Shown here: piece by piece, positions 54,655 to 63,998 of the stretch
Layout: each line of letters begins with the position of its first letter
How positions within the stretch are numbered: the stretch's first letter is position 1
From: Pedobacter punctiformis
GTDB lineage: Bacteria; Bacteroidota; Bacteroidia; Sphingobacteriales; Sphingobacteriaceae
Direction of reading: 5' to 3'
Assembly (NCBI RefSeq): GCF_027213715.1
Contig: NZ_JAPWGM010000001.1
Location: 310,001-374,000 of the forward strand
Length of the DNA stretch: 64,000 bases
The notes under the pieces: model-generated
Seen by the model: the letters and a program-made list of their open reading frames with translations, nothing else
Told to the model about the DNA's origin: nothing
The model's database searches: none
Made by a program: the position numbers and the translations under genes

Positions 54655-55818
54655 TTATGGCATTACTTCGAACAAAAAGAATTGCCCTCTCTCCGTTTTG
54701 GCAAAATTATCGTCTACCATAAAAATCAGGGTATTATGCCCATTAGGTAATTTTGGCCCAAATGTTACGCCTTCAAAATTATCGATGTACCGGTTTAAAG
54801 TATCAAAATCGAAAAGTAATTTCTTTTTTAAGGGTTTTGGTGGGTTCTGAATAAAAGAAGGATTATTGATTTCGTTCTCTGCATCGTTTAAATCAACCAG
54901 AAAAAGTTTAATAAAAGTATGATCATCGTTCCCTTTTGCCCAGGCCCGTTCCATAACCAGTAAGGTATGATCATTAACGGCCAGAATTTCTGATATGCCA
55001 TTTACATTCCAATCCATATCAACCGTAGGTTTAACGGGCAATGCACCTAAATTATAAGCATATTGAGCAGTATTCTTTTTACTTTTGGCATCAAACTTCA
55101 AAATCCGGGTCAATGCCTTATCATATTCAAAAGCAGCCTTTGGTCCATCTTCATACCTGGGCTCTTCTAAGCTGGCATAAATGGTTTTATAATGATCGGC
55201 ATAAGTTGTGCCCTCAAAAAGTGCATTTTTTCTTACGCCGTTTTCAGTTTTTGTAAATTGAAATCCGGCAGGCAATGGGATCGTATCAACAAATTTGCCC
55301 TCTAAAGTAATGTTGGTTAAAGTGGGTTGAACAATTATGGTATCACTACCTTTAAATAAACGTTCGCCCTCACTGCTCCACAATAATTGTTTGGTTAATG
55401 GATTGTAGCGAACCGATTCTCCATCGGCTTTTACCTTTTTGGTAGTACCCAGTTTAGGGTATTGCTCGCCATTTTCCTGCTGCATGTAAGTAACTCCGGT
55501 AAACTTTACCGTGTCGATTTTATTGTTGCTGATATCAATTTTTGCGGTATAAATCCTCGCCGTGCCAAACTGCGAAGGGTCATCGCTAATGATAAAGTAT
55601 TGATTGTTTTCAGCATCGTAATCTATACCGGATAAACCACCAACAAGGGTATAGTTATAGGAAGAACGGTTTGGAAGTACATATTCACTTAAAAATTTGA
55701 TAGACGAAATGGTTGTTTCCTTTTCGTGCTGATTAGATACCAGCCTTTGAGAAGAGCAGCCGCAGAATAAAGTAAAACTTAAAAGTAAAAAAGAGAGTTT
55801 AGCTGTAATTTGTTTCAT
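54655..55818 (-). CDS. Esterase-like-activity-of-phytase family lipoprotein
   Basis: The 387-residue protein is a lipoprotein (lipobox LFCGC, Cys21) with a beta-propeller-like domain typical of this family: LVGGLSGIDYDAENNQYFII, then GESVRYNPLTKQLLWSSEGE, and NFEGVTFGPKLPNGHNTLIF. The family was named after a phytase with esterase activity; the substrate here is unknown, and phosphoester cleavage is a guess. It probably faces the periplasm or cell surface. Confidence 0.88.
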   Translation of the reverse strand: MKQITAKLSFLLLSFTLFCGCSSQRLVSNQHEKETTISSIKFLSEYVLPNRSSYNYTLVGGLSGIDYDAENNQYFIISDDPSQFGTARIYTAKIDISNNKIDTVKFTGVTYMQQENGEQYPKLGTTKKVKADGESVRYNPLTKQLLWSSEGERLFKGSDTIIVQPTLTNITLEGKFVDTIPLPAGFQFTKTENGVRKNALFEGTTYADHYKTIYASLEEPRYEDGPKAAFEYDKALTRILKFDAKSKKNTAQYAYNLGALPVKPTVDMDWNVNGISEILAVNDHTLLVMERAWAKGNDDHTFIKLFLVDLNDAENEINNPSFIQNPPKPLKKKLLFDFDTLNRYIDNFEGVTFGPKLPNGHNTLIFMVDDNFAKTERGQFFLFEVMP

Positions 55819-55873
55819 TCTATGCTGGTGTATTGTAGAATGTAAAAGTATAGAAATTGATTAAATAAGCCTA

Positions 55874-55935
55874 TAAAAAAGCCACAGAACCACAAAGCAT
55901 ACAGAGCAACTGTAAAACCTGCGTTTCTGTGGCAG
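55874..55935 (-). terminator. Terminator of the 55955-56818 gene
   Basis: GCCACAGAA (55881-55889) and TTCTGTGGC (55925-55933) pair perfectly around a 35-base loop, followed by a T run on the minus strand. Confidence 0.7.
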
Positions 55936-55954
55936 AAAAATTAATTATAAATTA

Positions 55955-56818
55955 TTAAAACAGTTTACCAATAACCCGGTAACTTGTTTTATTTCCATCT
56001 ATCACTTCTTCGTAGTAAACATCATCAGGAGAAACCAGGTATTTCTCATTTTTAATGGTTACTTCTCTGCAACCTTCGGGCAACTGGTCAATAATATCAC
56101 CTATTTGATAGTTTGGTGCAGCACTGTCGCTACCTGTATTTAAAACTCCATCTTTACCCGCTACAATATAAACGGCTTTACCATCGGCATTAGTGCTTTG
56201 AGTATAATAAACACCTTTATATTCATAGTAATTTTGTCCGTTAATGGTAACCTGCTGTGCATCAGAAGGCAAATTAGGCACTTCTGCACCCACCGGCGGA
56301 ACCACTACTTCGTAATTATCATTATTTTGCTGATAAAACAAACCTCCTGAATAATAATACTGACTTGGTCCAAACCAAAACGGATAATAACCAAATGGCA
56401 ATACATTAATACGGAAACCTAAAAATGGGCGGTAATAATTGTAATAACTATAATATGGGCGGTAACTGTAGTTTGACCTGTAACCATAACCTGGCCTGTA
56501 ACCATAGCCTGGTCTGTACCCCGAACGATAACCCGAACGGCCTGAAACATATCCCGGGCTTGATGGTCTTACTGAACCATATCCAGGTCTGTAACTGCTT
56601 ACACCAGGTGCTCTTGAAACTCTGCTGCCTGTTGAAGCCTGCATAGAAGGCTGTCTGGAAAATGAACCGCCCCTTGACGGACTTGCAGAACTTATTCTGC
56701 CTCCACCCGATCCTCCACTCCTGCTTGCCCGCTGTGCGGAAGCATCATCTACATTTAGTGCAGTTATCATCGCTGCTATAGCAATAACCGCTAATCCTTT
56801 ATTAATTAAACTCTTCAT
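55955..56818 (-). CDS. Secreted Arg/Gly/Ser/Tyr-rich protein with C-terminal DUF6515-like domain
   Basis: From the ATG at 56818 the protein has 287 residues: signal peptide to about 29 (ASAQ), a basic low-complexity part (about 30-130) rich in SGGG, RPGY and YRP units, a Tyr-rich hydrophobic patch (FYYPF-like), then a folded domain with repeated (Y/V)-x-(V/Y)-x-G-x-x-Y text (VTINGQNYYEYKGVYYTQST, VTIKNEKYLVSPDDVYYEEV). I associate this with DUF6515. Function is unknown; an envelope role is likely. Confidence 0.82.
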   Translation of the reverse strand: MKSLINKGLAVIAIAAMITALNVDDASAQRASRSGGSGGGRISSASPSRGGSFSRQPSMQASTGSRVSRAPGVSSYRPGYGSVRPSSPGYVSGRSGYRSGYRPGYGYRPGYGYRSNYSYRPYYSYYNYYRPFLGFRINVLPFGYYPFWFGPSQYYYSGGLFYQQNNDNYEVVVPPVGAEVPNLPSDAQQVTINGQNYYEYKGVYYTQSTNADGKAVYIVAGKDGVLNTGSDSAAPNYQIGDIIDQLPEGCREVTIKNEKYLVSPDDVYYEEVIDGNKTSYRVIGKLF

Positions 56819-57029
56819 TTTCTGTGCGTTTAAATGATTTTCTAGTAAGACGATGAAAGTGACCAAAAGATTATCTCATCATATAAATTTAACTAAATTC
56901 TGATATAGAAATGACGAATTGCAGCTATTAAAAATTATTATCTTTTGCTAACAAACCTTTTACCTGATGTTTTTTTCCTAATCAATCCTTATCTCTATCT
57001 TTAAATTTTATTCCTCAAAACCATTTTAA

Positions 57030-58898
57030 ATGAACTTTACTAAATTTTACAGCCTTTTATTTTGTTTAATGCTCTCTAGCCAGCTATTTGCTCAACAAAC
57101 AGATTCGGCCTATGTTAGAGAAAATTACACTAAAATAGAGCGCCAAATTCCTATGCGTGATGGTGTAAAACTTTTCACATCCATCTATATTCCTAAAGAT
57201 CAATCTAAAAAATACCCTTTCCTGATTAACCGGACACCTTATACGGTTTCCCCTTACGGAGAAGACAAATACAAGACCAGTTTAGGTAATTTCCCGGCTA
57301 TGATGCGTGAAGGTTTTATTTTTGTTTATCAGGACGTTAGAGGAAGATGGATGAGCGAGGGTACATTTGAAGACATAAGACCTCAAACCACCAAAAAAGG
57401 CAAAAAAGATATCGATGAGAGTACAGATACTTACGATACCATTGACTGGCTGGTTAAAAACGTAAAAAATAACAATGGCAATGCCGGTATTTACGGCATT
57501 TCTTATCCGGGTTTTTATTCGACTACCTCTTTACCAAATGCACATCCGGCTTTAAAAGCGGTGTCGCCACAGGCTCCGGTTACGGATTGGTTTATGGGAG
57601 ACGATTTTCATCACCGCGGAACGTTGTTTTTAATGGATGCTTTCAGTTTTATGAGTTCTTTCGGCGTGCCCCGCCCAAAACCAATTACGCCCGATAAAGG
57701 CCCTAAAGGTTTTCAATTCCCCATTCAGGATAATTATCGTTTTTATCTGGAAGCGGGCTCTGTTAAAAACCTGAAAGAGAATTATTTTGCAGACAGTATT
57801 AAATTTTGGAATAACTTATTTAAGCATTCAAACCTGGATACCTTTTGGAAATCGCGTTTGATTCTTCCACACCTGACTAATGTTAAACCCGCAGTTATGG
57901 TTGTAGGCGGTTTCTTTGATGCAGAAGATGCATACGGAACTTTTGCGACCTATAAAGCTATTGAAAAACAAAACCCAGGTGCCAATAATATTTTAGTTGC
58001 AGGTCCATGGTTTCATGGCGGCTGGGTTAGAAGTGTGGGCAGCAGTTTTGGAGATATCCAGTTTGGACAGCCAACCAGTACACAGTATCAGGAAAATTAT
58101 GAGCTACCTTTCTTCAGGCATTATTTAAAGGGAGAAGGTAATTTTGATGCAGCTGAAGCCAATATTTTTGTAACCGGAAGTAATGAATGGAAAAAATTTA
58201 AAACCTGGCCTCCGCAAGAAACAGAAACGAAAAACTTATATCTGCAACCCAACGGCAAACTTGCTTTTGAAAAAGTTGGCAGAACCGATAGCTGGGACGA
58301 ATATGTAAGCGATCCTAATAACCCTGTACCTTACCAGGATGGGATTCAGGCTAAAAGGACCCGAGAGTATATGATTGATGACCAGCGTTTTGCTGCCCGC
58401 CGCCCGGACGTTAAAACTTTTCAAACCGATGCCCTGACGGAAGACATTACATTAACCGGACCTGTTTTAGCTAACCTGGTAGTGTCTACCACAGGTACAG
58501 ATGCCGATTATGTGGTTAAATTAATTGATGTTTATCCTGAAGATGCCCCAAATCCCGTTCCTAATCCAAAAAACCTGATTATGGGTGGTTATCAAATGCT
58601 GGTAAGAGGCGAGATTATGCGTGGCAAATACCGCAATAGTTTTGAAAAACCTGAGCCTTTTGTTCCCGGTGCAATCACTAAAGTAAATTATCCTCTGCCG
58701 GATGTTGCCCATACCTTCAAAAAAGGACATAAAATTATGATTCAGATTCAAAACTCCTGGTTCCCACTGGCAGACAGAAATCCACAAAAGTTTATGGATA
58801 TTTATCAGGCAGAAAAAGGAGATTTCCAAAAAGCAACACAAAAAATTTACCACGATACCTTTAACAGTTCTTACATTACCGTATCCGTTTTAAAATAA
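57030..58898 (+). CDS. CocE/NonD-family hydrolase, paralogue 1
   Basis: The 622-residue secreted protein (signal to about residue 21, LFAQ) has an alpha/beta-hydrolase domain with nucleophile S158 in YGISYPGFYS and a C-terminal jelly-roll domain of X-Pro dipeptidyl-peptidase type (from about 455). The family cleaves acyl or X-Pro dipeptide bonds; the true substrate is not established. It is followed after five bases by a paralogue and then by an M1 peptidase, so a peptide-degrading role in the periplasm is likely. Confidence 0.93.
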   Translation: MNFTKFYSLLFCLMLSSQLFAQQTDSAYVRENYTKIERQIPMRDGVKLFTSIYIPKDQSKKYPFLINRTPYTVSPYGEDKYKTSLGNFPAMMREGFIFVYQDVRGRWMSEGTFEDIRPQTTKKGKKDIDESTDTYDTIDWLVKNVKNNNGNAGIYGISYPGFYSTTSLPNAHPALKAVSPQAPVTDWFMGDDFHHRGTLFLMDAFSFMSSFGVPRPKPITPDKGPKGFQFPIQDNYRFYLEAGSVKNLKENYFADSIKFWNNLFKHSNLDTFWKSRLILPHLTNVKPAVMVVGGFFDAEDAYGTFATYKAIEKQNPGANNILVAGPWFHGGWVRSVGSSFGDIQFGQPTSTQYQENYELPFFRHYLKGEGNFDAAEANIFVTGSNEWKKFKTWPPQETETKNLYLQPNGKLAFEKVGRTDSWDEYVSDPNNPVPYQDGIQAKRTREYMIDDQRFAARRPDVKTFQTDALTEDITLTGPVLANLVVSTTGTDADYVVKLIDVYPEDAPNPVPNPKNLIMGGYQMLVRGEIMRGKYRNSFEKPEPFVPGAITKVNYPLPDVAHTFKKGHKIMIQIQNSWFPLADRNPQKFMDIYQAEKGDFQKATQKIYHDTFNSSYITVSVLK

Positions 58899-58903
58899 AC
58901 CAA

Positions 58904-60775
58904 ATGAAATACCTTAAACTTATTGTTTCCGTTTTTCTTTTCTCCTCATCTGCTGCATTTGCACAAGGTGATGCAGGTTACGCAAAAGAAAATTACACCA
59001 AGAAAGAAGTTTACATTACCATGCGTGATGGTATAAAACTTTTTACCGCAATTTATACCCCAAAAGATGCATCGGCACAGAAAAAATATCCGATGATTAT
59101 GCAGCGTACCTGTTATAGCATCGCACCGTATGGTGAGAGTAAATTTCCTGCACGTTTAGGCCCTTCAGAATTAATGATGAAAGAAGGCTATATTGTGGTG
59201 ATGCAGGATGTACGCGGCCGCTGGAAAAGTGAAGGCACCTGGACAAACATGACGCCAGTTATTGACAATAAAAAAGCAAAAACCGATGTTGACGAAGGTT
59301 CGGATACTTACGATACCATTGACTGGCTGGTTAAAAATGTAGCCAATAACAATGGAAAAATTGGTCAATGGGGCATTTCCTATCCAGGTTTTTATACCGC
59401 AGCAGGCATTTTAAGTAACCACCCTGCTTTAAAAGCTTCCTCTCCACAGGCGCCAATTTCTGATTTTTTCTTTGACGATTTTCACCACAACGGATCTTTC
59501 CTTCAAAGTTATTTTTTCACCTTTCCGGTATTTGGCGTTCAAAAAACTGATACCACTTCTAAAGCCTGGTACAGCAATCAAACAATTAAACCCAATACTA
59601 AAGATGGTTATCAATTTGCTTTAGATCTAGGCTCTTTAAACAATGCAGATAAATATTATAAAGATAATTTCTTCTGGCAGGAAACGGTTAATCACCCAAA
59701 TTACGATGAGTTTTGGCAAAAACGCGGTTTATTAAAACACTATGGCACCATTAAACCTGCGGTAATGCTGGTAGGTGGCTGGTATGATGCTGAAGATTTG
59801 TCTGGCCCTTTAAATATTTACAAAACCATTGAAAAGAAAAACCCTGATGCCTATAACACCATCGTAATGGGGCCTTTCGGGCATGGAAGATGGAGTCGTG
59901 AAACTGGCCATACTATGCACAGCAATGTATATTTTGGCGACAGCATTGCAACTTTTTACCAGAAAAATATCGAGGCCAAATTCTTTAGCCATTTCTTAAA
60001 AGGCAATGGAGATAAAAATTCTGGTTTACCAGAAGCCTATATGTTTGATACAGGCAAAAAAGAATGGGAAACTTTTACCAAATGGCCAACAGAAAAAGCC
60101 ACTAAACAAAAGTTATATCTTGCTGCTGATGGAAAATTGAGCATGACAGCACCCACCACTACCGGGTCAGTTAATTATGTGAGCGATCCGGCCAAACCCG
60201 TTCCCTACACTGAAGACATTACGACTACACTGGGTTTTACCCCTCATAACTACATGAGCGAAGATCAGCGTTTTGCTGGCCGCAGACCAGACGTTTTAGT
60301 TTATCAAACTGATGTACTAACAGAGGATGTTACTTTGGGCGGCGAAATTATGTCGCATTTAAAAATTGCCACCACCGGAACAGATGCTGATTTCGTTGTT
60401 AAGTTAATTGATGTATATCCGGGTGATGAGCCGAACAATCCGTATATGCCGAACAAAAACATCACTTTGAGTAATTACTGGCAAATGGTCCGTTCAGAAA
60501 TTATGCCTGCACGTTTCAGAAATAGTTTTGAGAAACCAGAAGCTTTGGTTGCCAATCAAAAAACGGATGTGAATTTCCGTTTGCAGGATGTATTGCATAC
60601 TTTTAAAAAAGGACACAGAATTATGATTCAGGTTCAGAGTACAGCTTTCCCTTTATTTGCCCGTAATCCGCAAAAATTTGTAGATAATCCTTATAAAGCT
60701 GCAGAAGCTGACTATATAAAGGCTACACAAACCATTTTTAATGATAGTTTTGTTGAAGTAGATATTATTAAATAA
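58904..60775 (+). CDS. CocE/NonD-family hydrolase, paralogue 2
   Basis: The 623-residue secreted protein matches paralogue 1 along its full length, including the nucleophile S159 (WGISYPGFYT) and the C-terminal jelly-roll domain. The active-site surroundings differ (FDDFHHNGSFLQ versus GDDFHHRGTLFL), which suggests different substrate preference after duplication. It lies two bases before the M1 peptidase gene. Confidence 0.93.
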   Translation: MKYLKLIVSVFLFSSSAAFAQGDAGYAKENYTKKEVYITMRDGIKLFTAIYTPKDASAQKKYPMIMQRTCYSIAPYGESKFPARLGPSELMMKEGYIVVMQDVRGRWKSEGTWTNMTPVIDNKKAKTDVDEGSDTYDTIDWLVKNVANNNGKIGQWGISYPGFYTAAGILSNHPALKASSPQAPISDFFFDDFHHNGSFLQSYFFTFPVFGVQKTDTTSKAWYSNQTIKPNTKDGYQFALDLGSLNNADKYYKDNFFWQETVNHPNYDEFWQKRGLLKHYGTIKPAVMLVGGWYDAEDLSGPLNIYKTIEKKNPDAYNTIVMGPFGHGRWSRETGHTMHSNVYFGDSIATFYQKNIEAKFFSHFLKGNGDKNSGLPEAYMFDTGKKEWETFTKWPTEKATKQKLYLAADGKLSMTAPTTTGSVNYVSDPAKPVPYTEDITTTLGFTPHNYMSEDQRFAGRRPDVLVYQTDVLTEDVTLGGEIMSHLKIATTGTDADFVVKLIDVYPGDEPNNPYMPNKNITLSNYWQMVRSEIMPARFRNSFEKPEALVANQKTDVNFRLQDVLHTFKKGHRIMIQVQSTAFPLFARNPQKFVDNPYKAAEADYIKATQTIFNDSFVEVDIIK

Positions 60776-60777
60776 AA

Positions 60778-62433
60778 ATGAAGAAACTCTTATTTTTACT
60801 TGCCCTGGGTTTGGGCATCTCTTCTGTTCAGGCACAAATGCTGGGTAAAGATCAGCCTAATGCCCGTGCAGATAGTTTGCGTGGAACTTTAACACCGCTA
60901 CGCAGCTGTTACGATATTAATTATTACCACCTGGATATTAAAATAGATATTGATCAGAAATTGATCAGTGGCAGCAATGAATTTGCCTTTACCGCCACGC
61001 AGGATTTCAAAAAATTACAGTTTGACCTTTTCGCAAACCTTAAGGTAGAAAAAGTTGTTTATCAAGGTGCGGAATTAACTTTCACGAGAGAGTTTAACGC
61101 CGTATTTGTGACTTTCCCAAAAACCATTAAAAAAGGCAGTAAAGAAAAGTTTACTGTATTTTACTCGGGCAACCCGGTTATTGCGAAAAGACCACCCTGG
61201 GATGGTGGTTTTATCTTTAAAAAGGATGCAGATGGTAATCCATGGGTTTCAGTAGCCTGTCAGGGTTTTGGCGCCAGCTGCTGGTGGCCGAACAAAGACC
61301 ATCAAAGTGATGAAGTAGACAGCGTTTTAATCAGCATCAGTGTACCAAAAGGCTTGCAGGATATTTCTAACGGAAGATTAAGAAGCACAGTAGAAAAACC
61401 AGATGGTTATACCCAATACAACTGGTTTGTAAGCAACCCGATTAACAATTATAGTGTAACTTTTTATGTTGGCAAATATGCACACTGGCAAGATAGTTAT
61501 GCAGGCGAAAATGGCAATTTAAGCATCGATTACTGGTCCTTAAAAGCCGATAGCGCTAAAGCCCGCCCGCACTGGGATGCCGATGTAAAACCAATGTTAA
61601 AATGTTTTGAATACTGGTTTGGCCCTTATCCTTTTTATAAAGACGGGTATAAACTGGTGCAGGCACCACATTTGGGCATGGAGCATCAAAGTGCTGTTGC
61701 CTACGGGAATCAGTTTAAACAAGGTTATTTAGGTCGCGATTTAAGCGGTACCGGGCATGGCTTAAAATGGGATTTTATTACGGTTCATGAAAGTGGCCAC
61801 GAATGGTTTGGAAACAATATTACTTCAAAAGATATTGCCGATATGTGGGTTCACGAAGGTTTCACTAATTACTCTGAAGTTTTATTTACAGAATGTACAG
61901 AAAACAAAACTGCCGGAAATGAATATGCTGTTGGTTTACAAAAAATCATTTCAAATGATATTCCTGTAATTGGCCCCTACGGTGTAAATAAAGAAGGCTC
62001 AGGAGATATGTATCCAAAAGGCGCCAATTTAATACATACCATTCGCCAGTTAATGAATAATGATGAAAAGTTCAGACAATTGCTTAGAGGATTGAATAAA
62101 ACTTTTTACCACAAAACCGTAACCACTGCAGAAATTGAAAACTATATTGCTAAACAAAGCGGCTTAAAACTGGATAAAGTTTTTGATCAGTATTTACGCC
62201 ATACCCAAATTCCGGTTTTAGAATATAAAATAAAAGCAGGCGCATTATCTTATCGCTGGCTAAGCGATGTTAAAGGTTTTGATATGCCTGTAAAAGTTAC
62301 TTTAAAAAATGGAACATACGATTTAATAAAACCAACAAACGATTGGAAGACAATTAAAGTTGATGCAACCATAACCGCATCAAGCTTTAAAACTGATCCT
62401 CAATTTTACATTAAATCAAAAAATGTAGAGTAA
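60778..62433 (+). CDS. M1-family metallopeptidase
   Basis: The 551-residue secreted protein has the zinc site H337-E-S-G-H341 and E360 (HEGFTNYSE), the gluzincin arrangement. The usual GAMEN exopeptidase motif is replaced by LGMEHQSA at 299-306. The C-terminal helical domain is short compared with aminopeptidase N. It should remove N-terminal residues or small peptides in the periplasm. It completes the three-gene operon with the CocE paralogues. Confidence 0.94.
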   Translation: MKKLLFLLALGLGISSVQAQMLGKDQPNARADSLRGTLTPLRSCYDINYYHLDIKIDIDQKLISGSNEFAFTATQDFKKLQFDLFANLKVEKVVYQGAELTFTREFNAVFVTFPKTIKKGSKEKFTVFYSGNPVIAKRPPWDGGFIFKKDADGNPWVSVACQGFGASCWWPNKDHQSDEVDSVLISISVPKGLQDISNGRLRSTVEKPDGYTQYNWFVSNPINNYSVTFYVGKYAHWQDSYAGENGNLSIDYWSLKADSAKARPHWDADVKPMLKCFEYWFGPYPFYKDGYKLVQAPHLGMEHQSAVAYGNQFKQGYLGRDLSGTGHGLKWDFITVHESGHEWFGNNITSKDIADMWVHEGFTNYSEVLFTECTENKTAGNEYAVGLQKIISNDIPVIGPYGVNKEGSGDMYPKGANLIHTIRQLMNNDEKFRQLLRGLNKTFYHKTVTTAEIENYIAKQSGLKLDKVFDQYLRHTQIPVLEYKIKAGALSYRWLSDVKGFDMPVKVTLKNGTYDLIKPTNDWKTIKVDATITASSFKTDPQFYIKSKNVE

Positions 62434-62457
62434 AAATTAAGCCGTTAAAATCATCAG

Positions 62458-62495
62458 AAAAGTGGGAGAAAATTTAAAGTTTCTTCCACTTTTTT
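62458..62495 (+). terminator. Terminator of the CocE/M1 operon
   Basis: AAAGTGG-g-AGAAA and TTTCT-t-CCACTTT pair around an 8-base loop, followed by TTTT, 25 bases past the M1 stop. Confidence 0.85.
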
Positions 62496-62581
62496 TATTC
62501 CGTTTAAAAGGTAAAAGATTATTTTTTCCGATGATGCAACTTTTTTGAAGTTCAATCGTCTTATAATTAAAGTTAATAACC

Positions 62582-62604
62582 CGCCCCAAAAACCTATTCG
62601 GGGC
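62582..62604 (+). other. Small leader hairpin before the DUF2807 gene
   Basis: GCCCC and GGGGC pair around a 12-base loop about 15 bases before the ATG at 62619. It could affect translation; no known element is recognised. Confidence 0.35.
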
Positions 62605-62618
62605 ATAATATCTAAACC

Positions 62619-63347
62619 ATGAAAAAATTATTCCCAATTTTATGTGCAGCTTTAATGCTTTCAGCAAGCTTCACCACAATAGCTTCACCTGTTAAAACCA
62701 ACATTACTAAAATCTCCGACGATGAGCGTAATGTGAAAAATTTTAGTGGCGTTGCAGCAGGTGGTCCAATTACCGTTATTGTAAAATTAGGCAATACGGA
62801 GAGTTTAAGATTTGAAGGTGATGCCGATGCAATATCTACTTTAGTAACTGAAGTAAAAGGTTCAGTATTAATTATTCGTCCACAAACAAGCTGGACAAGC
62901 TGGTCTAAAAAATACGAAGGCAAAAAAATCATTGCTTATGTAACTGCTAAAAAAATAAGCAGTTTAACCATGAGCGGCGATGGAAGTATTTCTGTTGATG
63001 GCACAGTCAACGGTTCAGAACTAAATGCAACTTTAAGTGGTTCGGGCGAAATTAAGGTAAACGTAAATACCAATGATGTTAACGGTGTAATTAGCGGCTC
63101 AGGCAACTTAAACATCACCGGCAAAGCAGAAGAAGCCAACGTTACCATTAGTGGATCGGGCAGATTTAACGGCAAAAGCTTAACGGTTGAAGATCTTTCT
63201 ACCCGCATTAGTGGCTCCGGAACGGTTAATATTCATGCAGAACGCAAAATCGACGCTGTAATTAGTGGTTCGGGCAATGTAAATTATACTGGTAATGCTG
63301 AGGTTGATAAAACTGTAGTCGGATCAGGAAGAGTTCGTAAAAACTAA
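62619..63347 (+). CDS. DUF2807 (GIN domain) secreted protein
   Basis: The 242-residue protein has a signal peptide (to about residue 23) and a DUF2807 head-GIN-domain body made of right-handed repeats. These show about seven (I/V/L)SGSG turns between residues 110 and 235, roughly every 18-21 residues, as in a beta-helix. Family members are called putative adhesins, without firm proof. It stands alone, with its own terminator. Confidence 0.92.
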   Translation: MKKLFPILCAALMLSASFTTIASPVKTNITKISDDERNVKNFSGVAAGGPITVIVKLGNTESLRFEGDADAISTLVTEVKGSVLIIRPQTSWTSWSKKYEGKKIIAYVTAKKISSLTMSGDGSISVDGTVNGSELNATLSGSGEIKVNVNTNDVNGVISGSGNLNITGKAEEANVTISGSGRFNGKSLTVEDLSTRISGSGTVNIHAERKIDAVISGSGNVNYTGNAEVDKTVVGSGRVRKN

Positions 63348-63370
63348 TAAAATATAAACAAATTAATCAT

Positions 63371-63403
63371 TAGCGCTTGTGGTTTCACTGCAAGCGCTTT
63401 TTT
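63371..63403 (+). terminator. Terminator of the DUF2807 gene
   Basis: AGCGCTTG and CAAGCGCT form a perfect 8-pair stem with a loop of about 12 bases, followed by TTTTTTT. Confidence 0.92.
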
Positions 63404-63460
63404 TATGTTGATTTTTCAAAATTTGATTAACGATTACCATAAAAGCATTAATTTGCATAT

Positions 63461-63907
63461 ATGCTAACGGAAGCATTAAAATCACTGTTTAACAGAGACC
63501 TGAATAAGCTCAAATTTGAAATAGAATCTTATAAAACGGAACCAAATCTGTGGGTAATTGATAAAAGCATCCTAAATCCAGCCGGAAATCTCTGTCTGCA
63601 TTTGGTTGGCAACCTGAACACTTACATTGGTGCAATACTTGGAAATACAGGTTATATCCGAAACCGGGAATTAGAGTTTTCCTTAAAAAATATTCCAAAG
63701 GCAGAACTTGTACAGAAAATCGAGGAAACCATTTCAGTTGTAAATAAAACACTTAAAGGTTTAAGCGACGAAGACCTTGCGGCTGAATATCCACTGTTGG
63801 TTTTCGAAGAAAAAACGTCTTCAGAATTTTTTCTTGTTCATTTAACTACGCATTTAGCTTATCATTTAGGGCAGATTAATTACCACAGACGTTTGCTGGA
63901 CATATAA
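63461..63907 (+). CDS. DinB-like four-helix protein (DUF1572 type)
   Basis: The 148-residue helical protein has three His residues at positions expected for the DinB metal site: LCLHLVGNL at about 47-55 and HLTTHLAYHLGQINYHRRLL near the C-terminus. It is probably metal-dependent, with bacillithiol- or other thiol-transferase relatives, but the reaction is unknown. TTTG then 23 bases and TAATTTG stand before the ATG. Confidence 0.9.
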   Translation: MLTEALKSLFNRDLNKLKFEIESYKTEPNLWVIDKSILNPAGNLCLHLVGNLNTYIGAILGNTGYIRNRELEFSLKNIPKAELVQKIEETISVVNKTLKGLSDEDLAAEYPLLVFEEKTSSEFFLVHLTTHLAYHLGQINYHRRLLDI

Positions 63908-63922
63908 GAAGAGAGCGGTTTT

Positions 63923-63998
63923 TCCATAAACCCACCATGGTGACAAGCATCATTTATGGAATAATTCACCGGATACAACAGGAATGTTGTTCCGGTGA
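63923..63998 (+). other. Two consecutive strong hairpins at the window end
   Basis: The first hairpin has TCCATAAA (63923-63930) pairing with TTTATGGA (63953-63960), with the palindrome CACCATGGTG inside. The second is TCACCGGA-t-ACAACA, a GGAA tetraloop, then TGTTGT-TCCGGTGA (63966-63998): fourteen pairs and a GNRA-type loop. They look like structured RNA or a regulatory leader running beyond the window. Confidence 0.6.
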
